Below the pieces are notes generated by a model. That model had not been told where the DNA came from and made no database searches. It saw nothing but the letters and a program-made list of their open reading frames with translations. A stretch of DNA of 64,000 nt from DASWJZ01 sp963814905 (GTDB taxonomy: Bacteria > Pseudomonadota > Alphaproteobacteria > Rhizobiales > Afifellaceae): the NCBI GenBank assembly GCA_963814905.1, contig CAWFEM010000011.1, forward strand, positions 186,001-250,000, read 5' to 3'. Made by a program: the position numbers and the translations under genes. Shown piece after piece: positions 9,649-19,328 of the stretch (position 1 is the stretch's first letter; each line of letters starts with the position of its first letter).

Positions 9649-9686
9649 GATCTTATCCGAAAGCCGCTTCCCGCTTTTCGGGATCA
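9649..9686. repeat. Degraded copy of the palindromic repeat at 2023
   Basis: The segment GATCTTATCCGAAAGCCG and CTTTTCGGGATCA shares the core of the 2023-2071 element. It lies between msrA and the small membrane protein gene and overlaps the last bases of the latter. It is an intergenic repeat of unknown function. Confidence 0.6.
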
Positions 9687-10007
9687 GGCGGCGAATTCGC
9701 GGCTCAGGAAGGGCCGGCGGCGCCGCGCGCCGAGGACGAGAAGGGCGACGCCGAGGACGGCGAGCACGATCGCCGTCGGCGAGGCCATCAGCCATGCGAG
9801 CGGCACGTCGGCCGGCCACGGCGCCGTCGGGATGGCGATCTCCGTGCCATCCGGCGCGCCGAAAGCGGCGACGGTCGTATAGGTCTCCGCCACCGGCGTC
9901 AGCACCACGGCGGAGGCGGCAATCGACTTGGCGCCGTCGATAACGGCCGCGACCAGCGCAGCGGCGACGATCCAATAGCCGAGAAAGCGGGCGATGAAGC
10001 GAAGCAT
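9684..10007 (-). CDS. Small two-helix membrane protein, unknown function
   Basis: A 107-residue protein with one hydrophobic segment at residues 5-35 and another at about 75-95. A periplasm-sized loop of about 40 residues lies between them, and a basic C-terminal tail (GARRRRPF) is predicted to stay in the cytosol. I do not recognise a family. It is separated from msrA by a repeat and from tRNA-Ser by about 200 bases with no visible gene. Confidence 0.6.
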   Translation of the reverse strand: MLRFIARFLGYWIVAAALVAAVIDGAKSIAASAVVLTPVAETYTTVAAFGAPDGTEIAIPTAPWPADVPLAWLMASPTAIVLAVLGVALLVLGARRRRPFLSREFAA

Positions 10008-10205
10008 GGCCCATAGTTAAGAGCGTTCGCCCGCCGGGGCAATCGCCGCTGAACGGACTGTGATCGGCCTATGATCGGCGGGGCGGCCGCCCGCTCGGCT
10101 GTTCGGCCCCCTGACCGGCCCTATCGCCCGCCTTGCGATTGGGCGGCGCGGTCGATACATGAGGCGCTCCCGGACGGGCGTTGGTGCGCTCCCGCGCGTC
10201 CAAAA

Positions 10206-10295
10206 GGAGGGGTGGCCGAGTGGCTGAAGGCGCACGCTTGGAAAGCGTGTTTACGGGAAACCGTAACGCGGGTTCGAATCCCGCTCCCTCCGCCA
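10206..10295 (+). tRNA. tRNA-Ser (anticodon GGA)
   Basis: A 90-base class II tRNA. The acceptor arms GGAGGGG and TCCCTCC pair with one G-T. The anticodon stem CACGC/GCGTG encloses TTGGAAA, giving anticodon GGA. A long variable arm (TTTACGGGAAACCGTAA region) and the T-arm GCGGGTTCGAATCCCGC follow, and CCA is encoded. The last 15 bases (10281-10295) recur at 53680-53694, marking this gene as the likely integration site of the island that follows. Confidence 0.97.
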
Positions 10296-11149
10296 TACAT
10301 CATTGTTTCAATTGATTATTGTTGGCCTCGCTGGCCGGTGCCGGCGGACGATCCGATCGAACCCTTTCACCGTGTCGAAGCCGCCATTTCTTTCAGGGAT
10401 ACCCGGTCGACCTTGCCCGTCGCGTTGAGCGGCATTTCGTCGAGAAATACGATCTCGTCGGGCGCCTTGTAGCCGACGCGCTCGCGGGAAAATCTGATCA
10501 GCTCCTGCATCGAGGGCGGCTTTGCCGACGGATCGAGTTTGACATAGGCGCGCACGTTCTCGCCGTGCATCGGGTCCTGGATGCCAACCACGCCGGCGCT
10601 GGCCACCGCGTCGTGTTCGAGCAGTGAAGCCTCCACCTCCTGGGGGCAGATGTTCGAGCCATCGTGGATGATGATCTGTTTCAGGCGACCGTGGAACCAC
10701 AGATAGCCGTCTTCGTCGGCGCTCATCACGTCGCCGGTATCCAGCCAGCCATCGACGATCGTTTCGTGCGTCGCGTCGGGATTGCCCCAATAGGACACCA
10801 TGTTGCCGGCGAACCTGATCCAGAGACGTCCGTCCGCGCCGGTTGGGACTTCGCTGCCGTTGGAGTCGCGGAGCGACGCCCGGTAGCCGGGCGCAAGGGG
10901 ACCGACGGAGCCGATCTTCGACGCATCGGTCGGATTGACCGTCGGAATGCCGATCTCCGTCATGCCGTAATCCTCGTCGATCGCAATGCCCGCCATCGAT
11001 GTGAACTCCGCCTCAAGAGCCGCGGAGACCTTGTCGCCGCCGGAATAGCAGGCCTTCACGGACGCAAAGTCCTCGTGGCGGGCGCCGTGATCGCGGACAA
11101 GGGCATAAAGCGCGGAGGGCAGCATCCACATTTTGGTTGGCCGCTCCGC
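10281..11149. repeat. Left copy of 869-bp direct repeat (attL-like end)
   Basis: From the last 15 bases of tRNA-Ser to 11149 the sequence matches 53680-54548 without any indel, and I count 13 substitutions. It covers the tRNA 3' end, the short convergent spacer and the 3' part of an acyl-CoA ligase gene. Similarity stops sharply after CCGCTCCGC at 11149. All differences inside the ligase reading frame are silent. Confidence 0.9.
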
Positions 11150-11284
11150 CGGAGAGCGGACGGATTTCTGCGGCATTATGTAGTCGCGGGATGCGGTTCC
11201 CCCGGATCGCTCGGGCGGTAGCGCTGTAGCAAGTCCGCGATCGGCCGCAAAGCAGATCGCTTCATTGTCTCCTGCCCACAGCAC
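10367..11284 (-). pseudogene. Truncated acyl-CoA ligase (C-terminal part) with foreign 5' end
   Basis: The open frame of 305 codons is a chimera. Residues from about 46 on (RPTKMWMLPSALY to the end) are identical in protein sequence to the C-terminal 260 residues of the intact ligase at 53766-55307. They lack the N-terminal AMP-binding P-loop (TSGSTGKPKG). The first 45 codons (11150-11284) are unrelated and probably not coding. Within them, another frame has an ATG at 11262 behind GGCAGGAGAC that opens a 29-codon peptide, which may be the remains of another gene. The fragment cannot be an active ligase. Confidence 0.85.
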
Positions 11285-11986
11285 TCACCTCTGGTTTTCC
11301 TCGAAGACATCAGAAAGCGTTTCGACTTCGCTGATCACCGCCATGTCGCGGTTGATCACCACGCCGTAGCGCCGAAGTCGCTGGAAGACCCGCGACAGGC
11401 TCTCTGCCTTCATGCCGAGCTTACTCGCGATCAGGGTCTTCTCGTACGGCAGGTGAACCGTGCAGGCCCCGCTTTGTACCGGGCTCTGTTCAACGAGGAA
11501 GCCGGCGACGCGCTGGATGCCGGTCAGCCCTTTGGCATGCTCGATTTCGTCGACCAGGCGGTGCATGTGTCGGCAGACGGAGGCGAGCATTGTCAGCGCT
11601 ACGTTCGGGTCACGGCTGATGCTCGCAACGATTCGTTCGATCGGGATGATGGCGAGGCGAACGTCGGTGACCGCTTCGGCGTTCGCCGGATAGACGTCTC
11701 GGGCAAGCGCAGCGATTTCCGCGAAGCTCTGGCCGCGCGTGAAGATGCCGATGACGGCTTCTTCGCCGGCAATCGTCGTGCGGAAGACCTTCACCCAGCC
11801 TTCGATGACGACATAGAAAACGTGTGCCGGATCGCCGCGGGCGAAAATCGGCGTACCTCGCTGAAGCGTCTGCTCGCGGACACCGAACATCACCTCGCCG
11901 AACTCCGCCTCGCTCAGTTCGGAGAAGAGCGGCGCCTGACTCAGGAATTTGAGCACGCCGTTATCGGCGCCCGTTTGCCTGTTCAT
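11285..11986 (-). CDS. Crp/Fnr-family regulator, DNR/NnrR type
   Basis: A 233-residue transcription factor with an N-terminal cyclic-nucleotide-like sensor domain (about 15-130), a long dimer helix and a C-terminal winged helix (KLGMKAESLSRVFQRLRRYG). It lacks the N-terminal cysteine cluster of FNR, so it is of the DNR/NnrR class. Members usually sense NO through heme and activate denitrification genes. I chose ATG 11986 (MNRQTGADNG); an upstream start at 12073 would run into the promoter. It is divergent from nosR with a perfect FNR-type box between them, so it probably controls itself and the nos operon. Confidence 0.88.
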   Translation of the reverse strand: MNRQTGADNGVLKFLSQAPLFSELSEAEFGEVMFGVREQTLQRGTPIFARGDPAHVFYVVIEGWVKVFRTTIAGEEAVIGIFTRGQSFAEIAALARDVYPANAEAVTDVRLAIIPIERIVASISRDPNVALTMLASVCRHMHRLVDEIEHAKGLTGIQRVAGFLVEQSPVQSGACTVHLPYEKTLIASKLGMKAESLSRVFQRLRRYGVVINRDMAVISEVETLSDVFEENQR

Positions 11987-12076
11987 CTCTGACGACTTCC
12001 GAAAGCACTGACTGGCCCTCAGCGGGTGTCGAAACCGCCGAAAAGGCCGGCCGCCCGGACCAAATCGCGCCATGGC

Positions 12077-12090
12077 TTGATCAAAGTCAA
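12077..12090. promoter_or_regulatory. FNR/DNR-type operator upstream of nosR
   Basis: TTGATCAAAGTCAA fits the FNR/DNR consensus TTGAT-N4-ATCAA with one change typical of DNR sites. It lies 60 bases before the nosR GTG start and 90 bases before the dnr-type start, where it could serve either gene. The nearby regulator is of the family that binds such boxes. Confidence 0.85.
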
Positions 12091-12150
12091 GGATGCGCGC
12101 CCCGCGGTCTGAGAGAAGGCGGATGCACCGATATTCCAGATGCTTGGGGC

Positions 12151-14337
12151 GTGCGGTTCGTGCAGGCGCTTATTCCACTTCTCGCCTTCCTCGCCATTTT
12201 TGCACAGCCTGCGTTCGCAGCCGCCGGCGACGCGTCGCAGCTCATGAGCTATTTGGCCAAGATCGCCCCCGCGGAGCTCAACGCCGCGGCGGATCGCTAT
12301 GGCGCGCCGAAAGCGGAATTCCCGGCGGTGCCGCTGATGCGTGGCGAGGAGGTTGTCGGCTGGGCGTTCCTGACCGCCGACTACGTCTCCACGACGGGCT
12401 ATTCCGGAAAGCCGATCCACATTGTCGTCGCGCTCGACAACGATGCGGTCATTACCGGCGTGCGCCTCGTCAAGCATGCCGAGCCGATCGTGCTCGTCGG
12501 CATTCCCAAGTCGCGCATTCGCGCGCTGACGGAATCCTATACGAGCCTCGACATCAAGAAGGAGGCGGCGGCCGGCGGCGAGGCGCACGACGTCGACATC
12601 ATCTCCGGCGCCACCGTGACGGTCATCGTCATCGACGATTCAATCGTGCGCGCCAGCCTCAAGGTCGCGCGACGCCTTGGGCTCGGCGGGCTTGCGGTCG
12701 AAACACGGCCGCAGGAGACCGTCTACGAGATTGGCCCCGACGCCGGCGGAACGGTCGACTGGGCGTCACTCGAAGCCGGCGGCTCGGTCGCGGCGCTCAA
12801 TCTGGACATCGGCCAGATCAATCGGGCCTTCGTCGAGTCCGGTGAAGCGGAAGCCGCGGCCCGTCCGGAGAAGGGCGCCGATTCCGATACCTTCATCGAT
12901 CTTCGAGCGGCTCTGGTCAGCGTGCCTACGATCGGGCGCAGCCTCCTCGGCGATGCGCAATACGACAACCTCACCAACTCCCTGGCGGAAGGCGAGAACG
13001 CCATCCTGCTCGCCGGGCGGGGGCGCTATTCGTTCAAGGGCTCGGGCTACGTGCGCGGCGGCGTCTTCGACCGCATACAGCTGATCCAGGGCGATACGAG
13101 CGTGCGCTTTCGCGACCGGCAACATAATCGCGTCGGTGCGATCGCGGCTGCCGGTGCGCCGTCCTTCGCCGAGCTCGACCTTTTCCGCATCCCGGCCGAT
13201 TCCGGCTTCGATCCAACCAAACCGTGGCGGCTGCAGCTGCTCGTGCAGCGCGCCATCGGCCCGCTGGAGAAGGCGTTTCTCACCTTCGACCTGCCCTACA
13301 CGCTGCCGGAGAAGTACCTCCGCCCTGTGAGCGGCCCGGCCCCCGCCGCCGAGAGCCAACCGGCGGACGTCTCCGATGACGAGTTGGCGGCGAAGGCCCA
13401 GCTCTGGCAGCGCATCTGGCGCGACCGCAAGTTCGCGATCGGCACACTGGCCGCGGCGCTCAGCGTCCTCACCGCTTTCTTCTTCTTCCAGATGCCGCTG
13501 ACGCGAAGCGAGCGGGCGGTCTTCTGGTTTCGCATCGCCTTCCTGACCTTCACGCTGGTCTGGGTCGGGTGGATCGCCAACGCACAGCTTTCCGTCGTCA
13601 ACGTCCTCGCCTTCACCAATTCGCTGACGACGGAGTTCAGCTGGGACGCGTTCTTGATCGACCCGCTGATCTTCATCCTCTGGTTCGGCGTCGCGGCGGC
13701 GCTGCTCTTCTGGGGGCGCGGCGCCTATTGCGGCTGGCTCTGCCCGTTCGGCGCTCTGCAGGAGCTCACGAACCGGCTGGCAAAGCTGGTGCGCATTCCG
13801 CAATGGGAGCTGCCGTGGGGGCTGCACGAGCGGCTCTGGCCGATCAAATACGTTCTCTTCCTTACACTCTTCGGGCTGTCGCTCTACTCGCTGCCGCTCG
13901 CCGAGCACTATGCCGAGGTGGAGCCCTTCAAGACGGCGATCGTGCTCAAGTTCCAGCGTGAATGGCCGTTCGTGCTCTTCGCCGGCCTGCTGCTTGGAGC
14001 AGGGCTCTTCGTGGAGCGCTTCTACTGCCGCTACCTCTGCCCGCTTGGCGCCGCCCTCGCCATCCCCGCCAAGCTCCGCATCTTCGAATGGATGAAGCGC
14101 TACCGCGAATGCGGTTCGCCGTGCCAGCGCTGCGCCAACGAATGCATGGTTCAGGCGATCCATCCGGATGGGCGGATCGACACCAACGAGTGCCTGTACT
14201 GCATGCACTGCCAGGTGCTCTACCAAGACGACGAAAAGTGCCCGGTCTGTATCAAGCGCAAGCAGCGGCGCGCGCCGTTCCTTGCCGCCGAAAAGGCGAA
14301 GGCGGCCGGAAGGAAGCCGGCCGCGGCGACAACCTGA
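12151..14337 (+). CDS. nosR: NosR, membrane FMN/FeS electron-transfer protein for N2O reductase
   Basis: NosR is needed for nosZ expression and supplies electrons from quinol to NosZ. The 728-residue protein begins at GTG 12151 with a signal peptide. It has a periplasmic FMN-binding domain with the attachment motif SGATVT at about residue 153, then a second periplasmic region, and then membrane helices from about 430. The two CxxxCP motifs (CGWLCPFGA and CRYLCPLGA) and a C-terminal ferredoxin-like part (CQRCANEC, CLYCMHCQ, CPVC) are all present. Length and order match the family. nosZ follows after 32 bases. Confidence 0.97.
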   Translation: MRFVQALIPLLAFLAIFAQPAFAAAGDASQLMSYLAKIAPAELNAAADRYGAPKAEFPAVPLMRGEEVVGWAFLTADYVSTTGYSGKPIHIVVALDNDAVITGVRLVKHAEPIVLVGIPKSRIRALTESYTSLDIKKEAAAGGEAHDVDIISGATVTVIVIDDSIVRASLKVARRLGLGGLAVETRPQETVYEIGPDAGGTVDWASLEAGGSVAALNLDIGQINRAFVESGEAEAAARPEKGADSDTFIDLRAALVSVPTIGRSLLGDAQYDNLTNSLAEGENAILLAGRGRYSFKGSGYVRGGVFDRIQLIQGDTSVRFRDRQHNRVGAIAAAGAPSFAELDLFRIPADSGFDPTKPWRLQLLVQRAIGPLEKAFLTFDLPYTLPEKYLRPVSGPAPAAESQPADVSDDELAAKAQLWQRIWRDRKFAIGTLAAALSVLTAFFFFQMPLTRSERAVFWFRIAFLTFTLVWVGWIANAQLSVVNVLAFTNSLTTEFSWDAFLIDPLIFILWFGVAAALLFWGRGAYCGWLCPFGALQELTNRLAKLVRIPQWELPWGLHERLWPIKYVLFLTLFGLSLYSLPLAEHYAEVEPFKTAIVLKFQREWPFVLFAGLLLGAGLFVERFYCRYLCPLGAALAIPAKLRIFEWMKRYRECGSPCQRCANECMVQAIHPDGRIDTNECLYCMHCQVLYQDDEKCPVCIKRKQRRAPFLAAEKAKAAGRKPAAATT

Positions 14338-14369
14338 AATACCGACTTACGGAAGAATGGAGGTTGGAG

Positions 14370-16313
14370 ATGACGAACCGCAACGACGACGAACAGAGTG
14401 AGGACTTCGCGGTCACACGCCGCTCGATGCTGGGCGGAACGGCCGTCACGGCGCTCGCCGCCGGAACCGGCACGCTCGGCGGGGGCGCGATGGCGCTGGC
14501 CGGCTCGGCCATGGTGACACCGGCGAAGGCGCAGGGCGCAGGACAGAAGTTCGAATTGGCCCCCGGCGAGCTCGACGAATATTACGGGTTCTGGTCGAGC
14601 GGCCAGACAGGCGAGATGCGCATCGTCGGCGTGCCGTCCATGCGCGAGCTGATGCGCGTGCCGGTGTTCAACCGCTGCAGCGCTACCGGCTGGGGCGTCA
14701 CCAACGAGAGCCTCAAGATTCTCACCGACGGCCTGCTGCCGGCGACGAAAGACTTCCTCGCCAAGCGCGGGATGAAGACCTACGAGAACGGCGATTTGCA
14801 CCACCCGCACATGTCGTTCACCGACGGCACCTACGACGGCCGCTATCTCTTCATGAATGACAAGGCGAACACGCGCGTGGCACGCATTCGCTGCGACATC
14901 ATGAAGTGCGACAAGATCATCGAAATCCCGAACACCAGCGATATTCACGGCCTGCGCCCGCAGAAGTTCCCGCGTACCGGTTACGTCTTCGCCAACGGCG
15001 AGCACGAGATTCCGCTGCCGAACGACGGGATGATCCTCGACGATCCGCAGAGGTATGTCGCAATCTTCACCGCGATCGACGGCGACGCGATGAAGGTCGC
15101 GTGGCAGGTGATTGTCGACGGCAATCTGGACAATTGCGATGCCGATTATCAGGGCAAATACGCAGTTTCCACATGCTACAATTCGGAACGCGGCATGAAC
15201 CTCGCCGAGATGACGGCGAGTGAGACGGACTGGGCCGTAATCTTCAACATTGCCCGCATCGAGGAGGGCGTGAAGAACGGCGACTACACCGAGCACAACG
15301 GCGTCCCGGTGCTCGATGGCCGTCACGGTTCGCGCTACACGGCCTACGTTCCGATTCCGAACAGTCCGCATGGCTGCAACACGGCGCCCGACGGCACGCA
15401 CATCGTCATCAACGGTAAGCTGTCGCCGACCGTTACCGTGCTCGATGTCACAAAGTTCGACGCGCTGTTCGACGGCGCCGAACCACGCTCCTGTGTGGTG
15501 GCCGAGCCCGAGCTCGGCCTGGGACCGCTCCACACCGCGTTCGACGGCGCGGGAAACGCCTATACGACGCTCTTTCTCGACAGCCAGATGTGCAAGTGGA
15601 ACATCGACGCGGCGATTCGGCAGTACAACGGAGAGGAGGTCGATCCCATCCTCGCCAAGGTGGATGTCCACTATCAGCCCGGCCACAACCATACCTCCAT
15701 GGGCGAGACCAAGGAAGCGGACGGAAAGTGGCTCATCTCGCTGAACAAGTTCTCCAAGGACCGCTTCATCAATGTCGGCCCGCTGAAGCCTGAAAACGAG
15801 CAGCTGATCGACATCTCGCTCGACCAGCCGGCGGTCGTGCACGACGGCCCGACCTTCGCCGAGCCGCATGACTGCATCATCGTCAGTCGCTCGAAGGTGA
15901 ATCCGCTTTCGATTTACAAGCGCGACGATCCGATGTGGGATGATGCACGCAAGCAGGCGGAAGCGGACGGCGTGGTGCTGGAGGACGGCGCCGATAAGCC
16001 GATCCGCGACGGCAACAAGGTACGCGTCTATATGTATTCGGTGGCACCGACGTTCTCGCTTGAGAGCTTCACCGTGAAGCAGGGCGACGAGGTCACCATC
16101 TACATCACCAATATCGACGACGTGGACGACCTGACGCACGGCTTCACGCTCGGCAACCACGGCATCGCCATGGAGATCGGCCCGCAGGCGACCGCTTCCG
16201 TGACGTTCACGGCGGATCGGCCGGGCGTGCACTGGTACTACTGCCAGTGGTTCTGCCACGCGCTCCACATGGAGATGCGCGGCCGCATGTTCGTCGAGCC
16301 GCGCGTCGGCTGA
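14370..16313 (+). CDS. nosZ: Nitrous oxide reductase (clade I, Tat-exported)
   Basis: NosZ reduces N2O to N2 in the periplasm using the CuA and CuZ centres. The ATG at 14370 follows GGAGGTTGGAG, an excellent ribosome site. The 647-residue precursor has a twin-arginine signal (RRSMLGG), the mark of clade I. CuZ histidines are visible in HHPHMSF, SPHGC, HTAF and PGHNHTSMGE. The C-terminal CuA domain has WYYCQWFCHALHMEM with both cysteines, the histidine and the methionine. All key ligands I can check are present, so the enzyme looks functional. Confidence 0.98.
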   Translation: MTNRNDDEQSEDFAVTRRSMLGGTAVTALAAGTGTLGGGAMALAGSAMVTPAKAQGAGQKFELAPGELDEYYGFWSSGQTGEMRIVGVPSMRELMRVPVFNRCSATGWGVTNESLKILTDGLLPATKDFLAKRGMKTYENGDLHHPHMSFTDGTYDGRYLFMNDKANTRVARIRCDIMKCDKIIEIPNTSDIHGLRPQKFPRTGYVFANGEHEIPLPNDGMILDDPQRYVAIFTAIDGDAMKVAWQVIVDGNLDNCDADYQGKYAVSTCYNSERGMNLAEMTASETDWAVIFNIARIEEGVKNGDYTEHNGVPVLDGRHGSRYTAYVPIPNSPHGCNTAPDGTHIVINGKLSPTVTVLDVTKFDALFDGAEPRSCVVAEPELGLGPLHTAFDGAGNAYTTLFLDSQMCKWNIDAAIRQYNGEEVDPILAKVDVHYQPGHNHTSMGETKEADGKWLISLNKFSKDRFINVGPLKPENEQLIDISLDQPAVVHDGPTFAEPHDCIIVSRSKVNPLSIYKRDDPMWDDARKQAEADGVVLEDGADKPIRDGNKVRVYMYSVAPTFSLESFTVKQGDEVTIYITNIDDVDDLTHGFTLGNHGIAMEIGPQATASVTFTADRPGVHWYYCQWFCHALHMEMRGRMFVEPRVG

Positions 16314-17593
16314 TGCATTCGCGCGTCCGCACGTCCGCGCTCGTCGCGTTCGCGGCTGTCGCCGCCCTGCTCGGCTCCGCTGCAAGCGGCGCCGAGCGTG
16401 CGGTCTCGGCCGAGGCGGGCCCGCTGCAAGCCATTATCGACCAGGCCGGGCCGGGCGACGTGATTCGGCTCGGTCCCGGCCGATATCAGGGACCGGTCGT
16501 GCTCGATCGCCCGCTCACGTTGACGGGCGAGCCCGGCGCTATCATCGCCGGCACGGAAAAGGGCACGGTCGTCACGGTGGCGGGCGACGCCGTCACCGTC
16601 AGCCACCTGACGATCGTCGGGTCCGGCTCGTCCGCGGAAACTCTGGATTCCGGCATCAAGCTTACCAAGGCCGCGCATGGAGCCCGCATTCTCGACAACC
16701 GGCTGGAAGGAAACCTCGTCGGCGTCGACGTCCACGGCGCACGCGACTCGCTCGTTCGCGGCAACACGATCATCGGCCGCCAAGGTTTTCGAATGAACGA
16801 CCGCGGCAACGGCGTCTACATCTGGAACGCGCCGGGCACGGTGATTGAAGACAATCTCGTCCGCTACGGCCGCGACGGCATCTTCGTCAACACCAGCAGC
16901 GACGACACGTTTCGCGGCAACCGCTTCGAGGACCTGCGCTTCGCCGTCCACTACATGTACACGAACGGCGGCGTGCTCGCCGGCAACGTCTCCACGGGCA
17001 ACCACGCGGGCTTCGTGCTGATGTATTCGCGCGACCTGAAGGTCACCGGCAACCGCTCCCTTGGCGACCGCGACCACGGCATCATGTTGAACTACGTCAA
17101 CGACGCCGTGGTGGAGCGCAACCTCGTGCGGAACGGCGGCGAAAAATGCCTGTTTATGTACAACGCCAACAAGAACCGCATCGCCGAAAACCGTTTTGAA
17201 GGATGTCCGATCGGCATTCACTTCACTGCCGGTTCGGAGCGCAACGCGCTCACCGGCAACGCCTTCATCGGCAACCGCACGCAGGTGAAATATGTCGGCA
17301 CCCGCTGGCTCGACTGGAGCGCCGACGGACGCGGCAACTACTGGAGCGACCAGACCTCCGTCGATATCGATGGGGACGGACTGGCCGACATTCCCTATCG
17401 GCCGAACGACATCATGGATCAGATCCTGTGGACGCAGCCGGCGGCGCGTCTTCTCCTCGGCAGCCCTGCCGTTCAGCTCATCCGCTGGACGGTGGCGAAG
17501 TTTCCGGCGCTGCTTCCCGGCGGCATTGTCGACAAACATCCTCTCATGCACCCGGTCGAACTCGATTCCGACGTGCCGGGCGGTGCGTCATGA
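16313..17593 (+). CDS. nosD: NosD, periplasmic copper-site maturation protein
   Basis: NosD is a right-handed beta-helix protein of the CASH/parallel beta-helix type, required with NosFY to assemble the CuZ site. The ATG at 16313 overlaps the nosZ stop (TGATG), and the 426-residue product has a signal peptide ending AASGAE. Repeated N-x-I/F-x-G-N coils (GNTIIGR, GNRFEDL, GNVSTGN, GNRSLGD) mark the beta-helix between residues about 60 and 330. It is translationally coupled to nosF by a 4-base overlap. Confidence 0.95.
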   Translation: MHSRVRTSALVAFAAVAALLGSAASGAERAVSAEAGPLQAIIDQAGPGDVIRLGPGRYQGPVVLDRPLTLTGEPGAIIAGTEKGTVVTVAGDAVTVSHLTIVGSGSSAETLDSGIKLTKAAHGARILDNRLEGNLVGVDVHGARDSLVRGNTIIGRQGFRMNDRGNGVYIWNAPGTVIEDNLVRYGRDGIFVNTSSDDTFRGNRFEDLRFAVHYMYTNGGVLAGNVSTGNHAGFVLMYSRDLKVTGNRSLGDRDHGIMLNYVNDAVVERNLVRNGGEKCLFMYNANKNRIAENRFEGCPIGIHFTAGSERNALTGNAFIGNRTQVKYVGTRWLDWSADGRGNYWSDQTSVDIDGDGLADIPYRPNDIMDQILWTQPAARLLLGSPAVQLIRWTVAKFPALLPGGIVDKHPLMHPVELDSDVPGGAS

Positions 17594-18501
17594 GCGGCCC
17601 GGCGATCGACATTCGCGCGGTCTCCAAGCGCTTCGGCAAGCAGGTGGCCCTTGACGCGGTCTCGTTGCAGGTCGCGCGCGGCGAACGGGTCGCACTGCTT
17701 GGCCACAACGGGGCGGGGAAGACGACGCTCCTTCGTCTCGTGCTCGGACTGACGCGTCCCGACCGAGGTGAGGTCGTTGTTGTCGGTAACGCGGCCGGAA
17801 GCGCCGCTGCACGGCGGGCCTATGCCTACCTGCCGGAGACCGTCGCGTTCCACAAACTGCTGACCGGCCGCGAGCAGATCGCCACGCTCGCGAGGCTGAA
17901 GGGCGAAAGCCCGCGCCAGGCGGCCGCCTGTCTGGAGCGCGTCGGGCTCGCCGATGCAATGGACCGGCGGATTGGCACCTATTCCAAGGGGATGCGCCAG
18001 CGCCTCGGCCTCGCCCAACTTATTGTCGGCAAGCCTGCCGTGGTGATCCTCGACGAGCCGACATCCGGGCTCGATCCACTCTCGCGCGATCTCTTCTACG
18101 TCATTGTCGTCGAGTTGGCGGAAGCGGGCGCGGCCGTCGTCCATTCCTCGCACGCCTTGACCGAGCTTGAGGCGCGCACCGACCGCATCGCGATCCTGCG
18201 CAACGGCAAGCTCGTCGCCGACGACCGCCTGCCGCAGCTGCAGGCGGGCGCCAACCTTCCCATCCGGCTCAGAGTGCAGGCGGGATCGGAAACCGCGGAT
18301 GCCATCGCCACGCGGCTCGGCGGTCGCCGCGTCAACGGTCACGCCGTGGAGCTCGCCTGCACGCCGGGCGACAAGATCGCGCGGCTCGCCGAGGTCACGG
18401 CCTTCGGCGACGCGATTCGCGACATCGACGTCATCCTGCCGAGCCTCGAGGACCTCTATCGCCATTATTGCGGGTCTAATGCAGGGAGCGACATGCCATG
18501 A
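17590..18501 (+). CDS. nosF: NosF, ABC transporter ATPase for NosZ maturation
   Basis: A 303-residue ABC ATPase with Walker A GHNGAGKTT, the signature YSKGMRQR, Walker B VVILDEPTSGLD and the H-loop SSHALTELE. The C-terminal 80 residues are the extension typical of NosF. With NosY it forms the transporter that works with NosD on copper-sulfur centre assembly. The start ATG 17590 overlaps the nosD stop, and the gene overlaps nosY by 4 bases. Confidence 0.95.
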   Translation: MSGPAIDIRAVSKRFGKQVALDAVSLQVARGERVALLGHNGAGKTTLLRLVLGLTRPDRGEVVVVGNAAGSAAARRAYAYLPETVAFHKLLTGREQIATLARLKGESPRQAAACLERVGLADAMDRRIGTYSKGMRQRLGLAQLIVGKPAVVILDEPTSGLDPLSRDLFYVIVVELAEAGAAVVHSSHALTELEARTDRIAILRNGKLVADDRLPQLQAGANLPIRLRVQAGSETADAIATRLGGRRVNGHAVELACTPGDKIARLAEVTAFGDAIRDIDVILPSLEDLYRHYCGSNAGSDMP

Positions 18502-19328
18502 TCGCCCGCACCGGCGCCATCGCCGCCGCCGAGCTCCGGATCGCGCTGCGCAATCGCTGGGTCGTCACTGCGGTATTGCTGATGACGGCCTTCGGCCTCG
18601 TGCTTGCGCTGGCGGGCTCCGCGCCCGGCGGCACGGTCGGCGCCAGCCGGCTCGCCGTCACCGTCGCAAGCCTTGCGACACTCAGCGTTTACCTCGTGCC
18701 GCTGATCGCGCTGCTTCTTTCCTACGATGCGATCGCAGGAGAGACGGAGCGTGGCACGCTGCCGCTACTCCTGAGCTACCCGGTGTCGCGAGGCGAGATC
18801 CTTGCCGGCAAGCTCGTCGCGCAGATCGCCGTCGTGGCGCTGGCGATCTTCGTCGGGTTCGCGTTCACGGCGGCAGCCGTGTGGGCGGCAGGCGGCGCGT
18901 CCGCCGCCGACCTCGGCAGCCTCGCGCGACTCTATGCAAGCGCCGTTCTGCTGGGCGGTACTTTCATCGCCGCGGGCCTCTGTCTGAGCGCCATGGCGCG
19001 CCATGCGTCCGCAGCAGCGAGTGTCGCGATCGCCGTCTGGATCGTTGCCGTAGTGCTCTTTGACGTCGGGCTTCTCGGGGGGCTCGTGGTCGATGACGGC
19101 GGCATCTTCACGAAGCACATCTTTCCCTGGCTCCTCATTGCCGGTCCGACCGACGCCTTCCGCCTCTTCAACCTCGCCGCGCTCGACGCCGGTCTGCAGG
19201 GCGAAAGCCTGACGGCTGCGGGCTCTGCCTTGGCGGTGCCAACGTGGGCGCCGGCGCTCTCCATGGCCCTGTGGCCGATCGCCCTGAGCGTCCTGGCCTA
19301 TTTGCTTTTCAGGAGGTGCGACGCATGA
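18498..19328 (+). CDS. nosY: NosY, ABC transporter permease for NosZ maturation
   Basis: A 276-residue inner-membrane protein of the ABC-2 permease type with about six hydrophobic segments and the YDAIAGETERGTLPLLLSYP motif that contacts the ATPase. It overlaps nosF at its start, and nosL begins inside its last codons. It is the membrane partner of NosF. Confidence 0.95.
   Translation: MIARTGAIAAAELRIALRNRWVVTAVLLMTAFGLVLALAGSAPGGTVGASRLAVTVASLATLSVYLVPLIALLLSYDAIAGETERGTLPLLLSYPVSRGEILAGKLVAQIAVVALAIFVGFAFTAAAVWAAGGASAADLGSLARLYASAVLLGGTFIAAGLCLSAMARHASAAASVAIAVWIVAVVLFDVGLLGGLVVDDGGIFTKHIFPWLLIAGPTDAFRLFNLAALDAGLQGESLTAAGSALAVPTWAPALSMALWPIALSVLAYLLFRRCDA

Noticed and set aside
11150..11284. 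A functional fusion protein of the left ligase fragment with its new 5' end
   Set aside because: The added 45 codons show no domain, the adenylation P-loop is missing, and the frame is a by-product of the junction.
12766..16385. Long open frames antisense to nosR and nosZ (for example 12766-14226 and 14220-16385, minus)
   Set aside because: They mirror strongly biased high-GC codons of the real genes, contain Arg/His-rich low-complexity text and no motif, and have no ribosome site.
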